Shown in pieces: positions 53,885 through 64,000 of a stretch of 64,000 nt of DNA. Below the pieces are notes generated by a model. The model worked only from the letters and a program-made list of their open reading frames with translations. It had not been told where the DNA came from and did not search any database. A program made the position numbers and the translations under genes. Numbering within the stretch: the stretch's first letter is position 1; each line of letters starts with the position of its first letter. This stretch comes from Bidens hawaiensis (lineage: Eukaryota > Streptophyta > Magnoliopsida > Asterales > Asteraceae). The stretch lies in assembly GCA_021521415.1 (NCBI GenBank), contig JAIQDT010001727.1:124001-188000 (forward strand), read 5' to 3'.

Positions 53885-56800
53885 AATGGCACCGAAACGA
53901 TCAACGAAAATATCGGAAGTAGATGTGAGCCGTTTGATTGCTCAACAGTTGGAGGCGGCGATACCGGATATAGTATCGCGCATCGCCGCCAGTATTAACA
54001 ACTCGACCAATCCAACCCCTCCGAGCAATCAAACACCCATAAATAATGACGGGGAACAAAATGCTAATCCTCCAAGGAATGGTAACACGATTCCGAGTAA
54101 TGACGCACCGCCTAGGGTGGTCGTTACAGACACTAATGGCCCTATACCTACGGTAGAGATGAACCGTACTGAACCGATTCGTGCATCCAGGGGATGTTCG
54201 ATCAAGGACTTTATGTTGTGCAAGCCATTAGAGTTTAGCGGGTCTGAAGGACCGAATGGGTTAGTTAAATGGATAGAGAAAATAGAATCAGTAGTGAATA
54301 TCAGCAACTGTCCCGAGGATTGTGTCGTTAAGTACGCCACCTGTACATTCACAGACCATGCCTTGACATGGTGGAACACCATAGTACAGACTCGAGGTCA
54401 GGCGGCGACAAACCACATGACCTGGACAGAGCTTAAGGCTCTTGTGTTGGAACATTTCTGCCCAAAGAATGAATTGCAGAAACTGGAAAATGAGTTGTGG
54501 AATCTGGAGATGAAGGGGGCGGACCACTTGGGTTATACCAACCGGTTTAATGAACTGTCACGATTAGTACCGTGGTTGGTCACCCCAGAGACGAAGAGGG
54601 TGGAACGTTATATTTGGGGACTTACTCCAGTAGTGAGGAGTATTGTTAACGCGGGGGGACACCAGACGTATGAAAGTGCAGTGACACAGGCTGGCATTGT
54701 CACGTATGATTTCTTACGGAGCGGATCACTAAAGGTGACAGGAGAATCCGCTGGGGGAAAACGGGGTACACATGACCATAGGATCCAGGAAAAGCAGCAA
54801 AGCAAACGAGCTAGGCCCGCTGCCCAGAGCTATGCCATGACTAGTTCGGGCGGAAGGCAAGAACCGCAGAAGGGAACGTTTCCTAAGTGCGGGAAATGTG
54901 GTTACCACCATGGTGGCGTGTGCAAAGAGGTGGTGTGCCACCGGTGTGGCAGGATTGGACACTACGCACCAAATTGTAAGACAAATCTGAACAACCTGAA
55001 CCGACAACCGCAACCTATCCGTGCGCAACCATTTAGGACTCAACCAGCCCGACAGCAGAACCCACAAGGAAACCAAATGGTGACCACCAGCCGTGCTTGC
55101 TATGAATGCGGCAGCACGGATCACTTTAAAAGAAACTGTCCGAAGCTGAACCAGGGAGGAAATGGGCGGCAACCCGCGGGTCAGGCATCGTCGTCCAATC
55201 CGGCGCGAGGCCGAGCATTTGTGATGGGGGCGAACGAGGCACGCCAGGACCCCAGCGTAGTGACAGGTACATTCCTCGTCTCTGATCATTACGCTTCTGT
55301 ATTATTTGATACAGGCGCCGATAGAAGTTTTGTCTCCGTTAGATTCCTTTCGATAGCAAACCTTCCTATTGGTGAAACCATAGAACCTTACACCGTAGAA
55401 GTCGCTAACGGTAAAACCATGTTAGTTAATCAGATAGTTCGGAATTGCCCTTTTATTCTGAACGAACAATCCTTTCTGATTGACTTATTACCGGTAGAAT
55501 TGGGTAGTTTTGACGTGATAGTGGAAATGGATTGGTTAGCACGTAACAGGGTAGAAATAAATTGTGAAAAGAAAATCGTCAAGATCCGGGTGTCAGATGA
55601 CGAGGAGGTATTAGTGCAAGGAGAAAAATCCGGCACCATGATACCATTTATATCCCACCTCAAGGTGTTAAAATATATACGTCAGGGAAGTGTGGCGTAT
55701 CTAGCGAGCCTGACGGCCACTGATTCTGAGGAAAAACGGGTGGACGATATTCCAGTGGTACGCGAATTTCCACAAGTTTTCCCCGAGGAACTGCCTGGAT
55801 TACCGCCAACCCGACAGGTCGAATTAAGAATCGATCTGTTACCTCAAGCTGGCCCTGTTGCTAAGGCACCTTACCGACTTGCACCATCTGAGATGCAAGA
55901 ATTATCCAACCAGTTGCAAGAATTGTTGGATAAAGGATTTATTCGTCCTAGTTATTCCCCGTGGGGCGCACCGGTACTATTCGTGAAAAAGAAGGACGGG
56001 AGCCTTAGAATGTGCATTGATTACAGGGAGTTGAACAAGTTGACAATCAAAAATAGGTATCCTCTTCCCCGAATCGATGATCTGTTCGACCAACTACAAG
56101 GTGCGAGCTACTTCTCAAAAATAGATCTTAGATCGGGATACCACCAGGTTAGAATCCAGGAGGAGGATATCCCAAAAACCGCATTCCGGACTCGCTACGG
56201 CCATTACGAGTTCTTAGTTATGCCCTTCGGGCTAACAAATGCGCTAGCCGTATTCATGGATCTCATGAATCGAGTCTGTAAACCCTACCTCGATAAATTC
56301 GTCATCGTGTTTATTGACGATATTTTGATTTACTCGAAAAGTAAAGGAGAGCACGAGCAACACTTGAGATTAATTTTAGAGCTTCTTAATCAGGAGAAGT
56401 TGTATGCAAAATTCTCCAAGTGTAACTTCTGGTTACAAGAGGTGCAATTCCTTGGTCACGTCATAAACCATCAAGGAATACACGTTGATCCAAGTAAAGT
56501 TGAAGCAGTTAAGAGTTGGCAAGCGCCTAAATCACCAAAGGAAATCCGCCAATTCTTAGGCTTAGCTGGATATTATCGTCGATTTATAGAAAACTTTTCC
56601 AGCATTGCCCAACCTTTAACCCTTTTGACCCAAAAGGATCGAAAGTATGATTGGGGTGAAAAGCAGGAAACGGCGTTTCAAACGCTAAAACAAAGGTTGT
56701 GCCAAGCGCCAATCTTAAGTCTCCCCGACGGAGACGATGGTTTTGTCGTGTATTGTGACGCATCCCGGAGAGGGTTAGGATGCGTGTTGATGCAAAATAA

Positions 56801-57308
56801 TAAAGTCATAGCCTATGCTTCCCGACAATTAAAAGTACACGAGAAAAATTACACTACTCATGACTTAGAACTGGGAGCAGTTATCTTCGCACTTAAAATC
56901 TGGAGACATTATCTCTACGGTACAAAGTGCACCATCTTCACCGATCATAAAAGTTTGCAACACATATTCGATCAGAAAGAACTGAATATGAGACAACGAA
57001 GATGGGTCGAATTATTAAGCGACTATGACTGTGACATCCGTTATCACCCCGGCAAGGCTAACGTCGTAGCCGATGCCTTGAGTAGGAAGGATCGGGTTAA
57101 GCCATTGCGAGTGCGAGCGCTGGGGATGATAGTCCAGTCGAGCCTTTCGGATTTGATTCGAGTCGCTCAACGCGAGGCGTTGAAAGAGGAACAATTGGAA
57201 AAAGAGGGACTTTACGGTAACGAGAAGAATTTCGAACAGCGTGTGGACGAAATTCTCTATTTCAAAAATCGGATTTGGATTCCGACCCTCCACGACCTTC
57301 GTAAATGA
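53885..57308 (+). CDS. Gypsy gag-pol polyprotein, first part (outer element)
   Basis: I place the start at ATG 53885 ([17 protein letters not shown]); an upstream in-frame ATG at 53847 adds a hydrophobic stretch atypical for gag. Gag domain about residues 95-270 ([44 protein letters not shown]). Knuckles [14 protein letters not shown] and [14 protein letters not shown] lie near residues 350-415. Protease [15 protein letters not shown] is near 475. RT runs to FIDDILIYS near 810, and RNase H has [15 protein letters not shown] near 956. The frame ends at TGA 57306-57308 inside the integrase N-terminus, caused by a one-base loss. Unusual residues at conserved sites: VEMDWLARN for the common IGMDWL, and [11 protein letters not shown] for NAPAVFM. 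Confidence 0.92.
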
Positions 57309-58591
57309 TCATGGACGAAGCACATAAATCAAAATATTCCATACATCCGGGATCAGATAAAATGTACAAGGATGTGAAAGAATTTTACTGGTGGCCAGGT
57401 ATGAAAAAGGATATAGCCACATACGTCGGCAAGTGTACGACGTGTGCGAGAGTTAAGGCGGAGCACCAGAAACCCTCGGGAATGTTACAACAACCGGAAA
57501 TTCCCGAATGGAAATGGGAGCAAATCACGATGGATTTCGTGACACACCTCCCTAAGACATCCCGGGGACATGATGCAATTTGGGTAATCGTGGATCGATT
57601 AACCAAATCGGCACATTTTATTCCGATTAGAAATAATTATAACACCGAGAGACTTGCGCAAATTTATATAAATGAAATAGTGTCTCGTCATGGCATCCCC
57701 ATCTCGATCATCTCCGATAGGGATAGCCATTTCACCTCCAAACTTTGGCAAGCTGTCCAAGAAGCATTGGGAACACGTATTGACCTAAGCACAGCTTACC
57801 ACCCTCAGACCGATGGTCAGTCTGAGAGGACCATTCAAACTTTGGAGGATTTGCTTCGTGCCTGCGTACTGGACTTTAAGGGAAACTGGGATCAACATCT
57901 CCCACTCGTTGAATTTTCCTATAATAACAGTTACCATAGCAGTATAAAGGCAGCACCTTATGAAGCATTGTATGGACGGAAGTGCCGATCACCACTTTGC
58001 TGGTCTGAAGTGGGTGACTCGCAGGTCATTAGATCGGATCTGGTCCAGGAGACGACCAGCAAGATTCTTGAAATTAAGAACAACCTGAAAGCCGCGCGGG
58101 ATCGGCAGAAGAGTTATGCTGATACCCGTCGAAAATCGTTGTCATTTGAGAAGGGGGAAAAAGTATATTTGAAAGTATCACCCTGGAAAGGAGTGGTCAG
58201 ATTTGGAAAGGCAGGGAAGTTGGCCCCTAGATACATTGGACCATTCAGCATCACTGCAAAAATCGGTCCGGTAGCTTACCGATTAGAACTGCCTGAGGAA
58301 CTAAGTGCAGTTCATAACGTGTTTCATGTGTCAAATTTGAAAAGATGTCTGGCGGATGAGACATCGGTGTTACCCTTAGAGGGTGTTCAAATAAATGATA
58401 AGCTCAACTTCGTAGAGGAGCCCATTGAAATAGTGGACGGTAAGATCAAGCAACTTAGACACAATAAGATCTCGTTGGTCAAAGTTAGATGGAATTCGCA
58501 ACGAGGCCCAGAATTTACTTGGGAACGAAAGGATGAATTTCGGAAGAAGTACCCCCACCTATTTCCTCAAAAGGAAGTAGTTGACGTGTAA
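57305..58591 (+). CDS. Gypsy integrase part of pol (outer element), frameshifted
   Basis: 428 codons overlapping the previous frame by 4 bases. The alignable junction is AAATGATCATGG, where relatives such as the inner element read [15 protein letters not shown] through without a shift; loss of one base in the codon after AAA explains it. Contains [28 protein letters not shown] in [10 protein letters not shown] in ISDRDSHF (SH in place of the common GR), E in [14 protein letters not shown], and the chromodomain-like [18 protein letters not shown]. Stop at 58589-58591, overlapping the palindrome before the PPT. Confidence 0.9.
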   Translation: MIMDEAHKSKYSIHPGSDKMYKDVKEFYWWPGMKKDIATYVGKCTTCARVKAEHQKPSGMLQQPEIPEWKWEQITMDFVTHLPKTSRGHDAIWVIVDRLTKSAHFIPIRNNYNTERLAQIYINEIVSRHGIPISIISDRDSHFTSKLWQAVQEALGTRIDLSTAYHPQTDGQSERTIQTLEDLLRACVLDFKGNWDQHLPLVEFSYNNSYHSSIKAAPYEALYGRKCRSPLCWSEVGDSQVIRSDLVQETTSKILEIKNNLKAARDRQKSYADTRRKSLSFEKGEKVYLKVSPWKGVVRFGKAGKLAPRYIGPFSITAKIGPVAYRLELPEELSAVHNVFHVSNLKRCLADETSVLPLEGVQINDKLNFVEEPIEIVDGKIKQLRHNKISLVKVRWNSQRGPEFTWERKDEFRKKYPHLFPQKEVVDV

Positions 58592-58627
58592 AATTTCGAG
58601 GACGAAATTTTTATAACGGGGGGAGAA
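58591..58627 (+). other. Palindrome and polypurine tract of the outer Gypsy
   Basis: AAATTTCGAGGACGAAATTT (58591-58610), then TTATAAC and the tract GGGGGGAGAA, then the LTR at TGTAACG. The palindrome starts on the last base of the pol stop. Confidence 0.88.
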
Positions 58628-61600
58628 TGTAACGATTCCGGCAAATCCAGGTATACCCTAGCCGGTATATACTATTTACGTGTCATTTAATATTGATTAT
58701 ATGAGTTATAGTACGTTTATACGAGTATATATGATTCATAGTACGAATCATACTCGATTATATAGTGAATCGTATTGGAATTACAATTAACCAATGAACG
58801 ATTATTGAAACCCGAACGAATCGGGAATTACATTATAGACGAAGTATATAATGTTTAGTGATGTTTACGAAGTATTAATGCTTCGGGATAAGTGAATTAT
58901 AGCACAGAAAAAGGATTTCGATTTATTAGTACGTCGGTACGATAAACGAAACCTTTAACATCAAACCAAGCAAGAGACGATCGATCAAGCCGAAAAAGAT
59001 GCGTAATTATTAATAATATGATGTTTTAAGTCAATAAACGTCATGGGTTAAGTTTTTTAAAGTTTTTAAGTCGGTTTTATGTAAATTTTATTTTAACCCG
59101 AAAAACGACCATTTTGGGCTCGTTTTAAGCCGAATTACGCGTTTAAACGAGAAACGAACTGAACCAGATTATCCAAAACATTATCCGGATTACGGAAATC
59201 CGAATATGTGGCTTAGAATGGACTTGTGGGTCCCATCCCACCCCATATGGTGGACCGATCGGCCCACCCCTTCCATAATATCATTTCATTTTTCTTTTTA
59301 CAATATCAAACTCTCTCAAATCTCTTCATACATTTCAAGTGTTCATCCAAATTCATCACTTTTAACCAAGAACACAAGGTATAAACATGTTATAATGCAT
59401 AATCTTTGGTGTTGATTTCTTAATTTTGAGTTGTTTTGCAAGAACAAGAGGTTCCAAGTGAAATATGGGTGAAAACCCGAGATGGAACCGATCCTTGCTT
59501 GATCAAGTGATGTATACAAGTTATACACGGGATCTTGGTCCAAGAAACGAGTTAAAAGTGTCAATAACGAATTTTTACGGTTAAAATCTTTAAAAATGAA
59601 TTTCCAAGTGAAAGACGGGTGAAAACCCGAGATGAAACCGACTCTTGCATGATCAAGAGATGTATACAAGTTATACAAGAGATCTTGGTCCAAGAAATGA
59701 GTAAAAAGAGTCGAGAACGGATTTTTACGGTTAAAACCTTTGTTTTTATATCAAAACCGACACTATGAAAGAAATGGTTTGATTGTTGGTGTAACTTGCT
59801 TGGTATAGTGTTATTGTGCTTGTAAGTGTTGTATCTAGTGGCTAGCAAAGGCTAGAAACCAAGATCTTTGCGATCTAACGCTAGAAAACACAAGATAGTT
59901 CGGTTTTCGCGTGGTTTATGTATTTTGGACAGATTGTAGTACGCTTAGAGTCAGGTCACGAAATTTCACAGAGATGATCTACACATGAAAATATGAGATC
60001 TGTGAATTTTTGGTAATTTTTGGATAAAGGATGAATATTTGGTGAATTTAATGCTCGGTTTTGGCCAAAAATGATGAAAAATAGCTAAACTTGATGAAAA
60101 ATTCTGGAAAATTTAGGATAAGCTTTTTATAACATATAAAAGTCACACACAAAATTTGAGCTCAGTTGGAGAAGTCTACGGGGGCTTTTCGGTAAAACGA
60201 GTTCTAGGGCTTTCTAGCTCGGTTTTTGTGAAAACGGCTTGAAAAAAATGAGTTTTGGGTTCTGGAAAAATTCCAGGGAGTTATGAGGATGGCATGGATC
60301 ATCCCGGAAAAATTTGGGATTTTTCTAAAGTCTTTTGGTATTTTTGACATATTTAGTGTTTTAATGATGATTAAAAATAGATAAATAAATGTAAATATAA
60401 AAATTAAATCTGGAAAATTTTTGTAAAATTTCTTACTGTCAAAATAAGTGTTGTGTAAAATTTCAAGACCCGAGACTCAACGGGTAATTATTTGTGCTAA
60501 AAAGAACATAAAAACAAATTTTTAAAGCTTAAAACGTGTAAACCGGCAAAACTCGCATAAGCGAGCTGACTGGTATATAAAAACCTAAAAATGGACCATT
60601 TTCATAATACTAAGTAAATTAAATAAAAGTAAATCATCCGAAAATAATTTGGATGATTTGGGTAATTTTACCCGATTTTACTGTTTCCGGCACCTAAATG
60701 ACGGAAACGGGCCCCGCGGCCAAACGGAGTGTCCAAACCGAGCTCTAATTTCATCACTTTAACTAAAATAACAGTCAAACACCATTTTTGGGTCGGTTGT
60801 GAACAAACTCATTTTTGAAACTAAAAACGGATAACCGTGCTAGGCACGCAAATCAAGGAAAACATAAAAATCATAATTTTGACCGTCAGACTCTAAGTAA
60901 TGTCACAATCTGAGCCCTTAGAAGTGTCACGGGGTTAACATTGTCCCCGGATCGAGTACAGTACTGGGTTAACAATGTCCCCAGATGTACCGATTGGCAC
61001 GGATTTAATTTACGGGAATTATATAGTAACGACTTAGATATCATATTACAGATCCAGGCTTATAGCAGTTCATTGTAGCACGCCCCGACTCACAGAAAGG
61101 TGAGTTTTCACGAGCCCCTTTTACTGAACTGTTTTAAGTATTTTCCCGGGGCGGAAAGCATGTCTTTATTAAAGTATTTAAGTACATACCGATCGTATGG
61201 AAACACTTGTATATTTATATATATATGGTTTGATGCACAGAATATATAAATTGTTCATTGTGTGGGATTGTTCTGGGGTAACATAGTTCCCAGAGGTTAT
61301 TATTGTTCTGGGGTAACTTAGTTCCCAGAGGTTATTATTGTTCTGGGGTAACTTAGTTCCCAGAGGTTATTATTGTTCTGGGGTAACATAGTTCCCGGAG
61401 GTTATTATTGTTCTGGGGTAACTTAGTTCCCAGAGGTTATTATTGTTCTGGGGTAACATAGTTCCCGGAGGTTATTATTGTTCTGGGGAAACTTAGTTCC
61501 CAGAGGTTATAAATGTTCTGGGGAAACATAGTTCCCAGCATAATTACATTGCTAATAAATTATTATTAAAATGATCTGTCAGTGTTTATTTAAATTAGTG

Positions 61601-61911
61601 AAACTCACCAACTATTCGCAGTTGACCCGTTTTCTTTACATGTTTTCTAGGTATGCCCAAGTTAGAATGATTGATATGTGCTTAATGATCTGTGCTACTT
61701 GTTGGAAGCTTGCTGATCTATATTTTGTAATGAATATATTAATGTCTTATCGGTAAAACTTGTGTGTAACACCTAGACAGTAACGAAACTAGCAACAATG
61801 TAATATGATATAAATTAATGTAGTGGTATTTTCTTTATAAGCAATGCTGTTGATATCAGATGTGTCTGTTGCATCCCGTGTACGTTTCCGCTGCGGTTAC
61901 GGGGTGTTACA
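58628..61911 (+). repeat. 3' LTR of the outer Gypsy
   Basis: TGTAACGATTCC...GGGGTGTTACA, 3284 bp. It has 8 units of the 35-bp hairpin array (about 61258-61540) against 7 in the 5' LTR. It joins Helitron Rep sequence at 61912. Confidence 0.94.
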
Positions 61912-63972
61912 TACTTAATCGAACCCTCTTGATTACACCATTCAACATTGATATGGGCCTGATATTTTTTAACAATCTGCTGTTATATGGAACAACATGT
62001 CTGTTGTCTAAATTCACCCCAGACTTGACAACAACATTACCCAAATCTATTCTTCGGTAAACAGGAAACCCATTCGAATCAATTGACGTCTCTTTCTGAA
62101 ATTTCTTTGGGAATTTTTTAGAACACGAGTTATCGACCATGCACGGGCATTTTGGATTAGCCACACCGCAAGGACCATGCATCATGTGGTCGGTTACAAG
62201 AGAATAGATTTCTGGATCTTCATTCGGATCTGGAATTTCGGCTGAAATAAATTTGTCTGTATTCTCAGGATTATGAATTTTGTGCTCGGAATGCAAAAAA
62301 AGATAAATATGTGCATGTGGCAATCCACTTTTCTGAAATTCAATTGTATAAACAACTGCAAAATAACAAATAGTTGTAGATTAGAAAACTTATTGAATAC
62401 CAATATTATATATGTTAACAATATAAGTCATATTAACATAATTTTCATAAAATAATTATGATCAAAAAATAAAAAGAAACCATTACCGGCTTGCAGCTTT
62501 CCAAACAGAGCCCTATCCTTCAGGTCTTTCATTAACGAATCAAGCTTCATCTTGAATAACCTACACAGTATATCTGGCCTGTCTTCGGATTTTTGATTTT
62601 TGTTTAGTAAAAATCGCTTGATTTCTGGCCAGTTTGGGTTGCATGTTATGGTGAGAAAGAAATCTGGATAACCAAACCATCTACATATAGTCATTGCATC
62701 CAGATAATTCTGCATCATATATCGAGCACCTCCGGTAAATGATGATGGTAAAATGATACGTTGTCCGGCGGTAGAAACATCGGAGGTCCCAGCCGAATGT
62801 ATGTTTCTTAGGTTCTCATAAGTTTCAGACCTAAGTTTTTTTTGTTGTGTGCGGACATAATGCAACCTTTGAGTCTCTATCATTGTATAGGCATCAACAA
62901 ACAGTTGCTGAGTTAGTATTCCGCCGTTTAAAATCAACGAAAAACCATGTGGCCTATCTTGAAACTGATATGAAAAGAATTCACGCATTGTGCACTTCTT
63001 GCGTTTGCGCTTTGTCGACCCTCGAAGTTCACGATGTGCCATGTCAATTCTATACCCATCTTCACCATATGGAAAAAGTATAGGGTATTGAAGAGGAACA
63101 TAACAAGGGTGCAATTCACTGATACGTTGTAAAGCTCCACTTTGAGTTGTAACAATTATATCTCGTTTATCAATTGCTTCACCAATATCTCCAACGATTA
63201 ACGCTGCTACTTCAGATGTTGTTGGCAAGTTGTAAGTCCTTGCATTTGTTTGTCGTGTTCCAATTATTTTCAACTTTAAATCCATATTTGGATTTTGTTG
63301 AAAACAATCCCTTGCCATCCGATAACTATTAACCAATGGATTTTTAGAATCCAACATGTCTTTAAGATAATTAATTATCTGGTTATCTAATACTTCAGAA
63401 TTTGATTCTGTATCCCTAAATAACAAAATAAACATGAGTTAACATATAGATATGGCGAGAAACTTAAGTTGATTTAGTAAGGTATAAAAAATTTAGATTT
63501 CAATATTTAAAAAATGAGAATACTTACCGAAAAATGGATCGTCTATTTGATATTTCGTTCTCCGTATCGTAAATGTATAGTTGAGAGAAACGTGGGTTTT
63601 GACCAGACATAGGAAGAAGACTTCCCAAGGAATGATAATTCTCTCCACAAAGTCTGAAACTTTATGGCGCATTTCCTTTATTAACTGAACTATCTACGTT
63701 CCCACCAAGAGACGTAAACGTAAACATGGAATTATATCGCCTGATGTTTTTCAAAAAAAAAAAAAACTTGCTCGTACTATCATGACCAAGGAATATATTT
63801 ACGTAACTCAATGGTTCCGACTTCATATCAGGAAGTTGCACGTCACCATAACTACAACTAAGTGAGTAACTTGTAATCCCATTGTTTGTTTTTCCTCTTT
63901 TGCTCTCGGCTTCCCATAATAATGCATTGCACATTCCACACATGAATTTTTGATCACCATGATCTAAATACG
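61912..63972 (-). pseudogene. Helitron Rep half of RepHel (HUH nuclease), broken
   Basis: Minus-strand exons: 63972-63528 (follows a TTTTTTTACAG acceptor; zinc finger CGMCNALLWEAE; FTSLGG), intron 63527-63416, exon 63415-62487 (helitron-like N domain; Rep motif FFLTITCNPNWPEI near 62640), intron 62486-62356, exon 62355-61912 with the HUH motif FQKSGLPHAHIYLF near 62320, then CMVDNSCSKKFPK and HINVEWCNQEGSIKY. It stops at the Gypsy LTR just where the tyrosine motif (KYLFKYINKG-type in relatives) should follow. A TAA at 63664-63662 and a poly-A tract at 63749-63769 that shifts or pads the frame add to the damage. Confidence 0.88.
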
Positions 63973-64000
63973 CTGTAAAAAAAGGAAAATTGACTAAAAA

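Larger units (their letters stand above)
41363..61911 (+). mobile_element. Tekay-like Gypsy retrotransposon inserted in the Helitron
   Basis: 5' LTR 41363-44607, PBS, leader with ORF, gag-pol 53885-57308, integrase part 57305-58591, PPT, 3' LTR 58628-61911. The leader is itself interrupted by another Gypsy (45146-53082). The LTRs differ at roughly 15-20 positions by eye plus one 35-bp array unit, so it is young. The first four bases of the 5' LTR (TGTA) and about 33 bp of adjoining Helitron are missing, so no target duplication is visible. LTR length over 3 kb, the integrase C-terminus with a chromodomain-like end and the tRNA-Met primer suggest the chromovirus Tekay/Del lineage. Confidence 0.93.
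38638..64000 (-). mobile_element. Autonomous-type Helitron (RepHel), decayed, split by Gypsy; 5' end outside window
   Basis: On the minus strand the element enters at 64000 within the N-terminal zinc finger, continues through Rep, is interrupted by the Gypsy at 41363-61911, resumes with the helicase, and ends at 38638. There ACCC(TTGGCGCCCAC)GGGT and 8 more bases precede CTAG, with T beyond. Rolling-circle transposons of this class encode one nuclear protein with HUH nuclease and 5'-3' helicase activity. At least eight in-frame stops make this copy inactive. Confidence 0.9.

Overview
The window is nuclear DNA of a flowering plant. It is AT-rich, contains GT-AG introns, and is almost entirely nested transposable elements, with no intact host gene that I can support. 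The element types (Tekay-like Gypsy with 2-3 kb LTRs, a Sirevirus-like Copia with a long post-pol ORF, a Cassandra TRIM, Helitrons ending in CTAG) fit a eudicot, and the Copia post-pol ORF reminds me of composite-family (Asteraceae) genomes. That placement is from memory and was not checked.

Layout. 0-4.2 kb: a pentatricopeptide (PPR) gene fragment, a minus-strand Helitron 3' end, and AT-rich DNA. 4.2-7.5 kb: a broken hAT-type transposase gene with one clear intron. 7.6-25.5 kb: a three-level nest. A decayed minus-strand Copia holds, inside its left LTR, a minus-strand Gypsy solo LTR (7632-21792, target duplication TAAAC/TAAAT). That solo LTR in turn holds a young plus-strand Copia (8782-20566, target duplication GGCGG, two 462-bp LTRs with about 3 differences). 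27.8-30.3 kb: a second solo LTR of the same Gypsy family in plus orientation (target duplication TTGTA). 30.6-31.6 kb: a tandem Cassandra TRIM carrying 5S-rRNA-like sequence. 33.2-36.05 kb: a long LTR with its primer-binding site. 36.6-37.7 kb: two head-to-tail non-autonomous Helitrons.

38.6-64 kb is a second nest. An autonomous-type Helitron on the minus strand (Rep plus Pif1-like helicase, several introns, many stops; its 5' end lies outside the window) is split by a plus-strand Gypsy (41363-61911). The insertion falls at the expected Rep tyrosine motif. The Gypsy is itself split in its 5' leader ORF by a minus-strand Gypsy (45146-53082, target duplication ACAGG) with a complete pol frame but a truncated 5' LTR and no primer-binding site. 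Order of events from the nesting: Helitron, then outer Gypsy, then inner Gypsy. LTR divergence by eye agrees.

The least explained structure is a set of short inverted-repeat word arrays in nearly every long LTR or leader. The array built on AACTTCGCC/GGCGAAGTT occurs both in the young Copia (LTR, leader and post-pol region) and in one Gypsy solo LTR. The two share a stretch of about 29 nt that differs by essentially one gap, while the related Gypsy LTR at 7632-21792 carries a different word in the corresponding place. Two further points stand out: the long extra ORF after pol in the Copia, and a leader ORF with a C-terminal hydrophobic helix upstream of gag in the outer Gypsy.

All coordinates and comparisons were made by reading; no alignment or database search was run.
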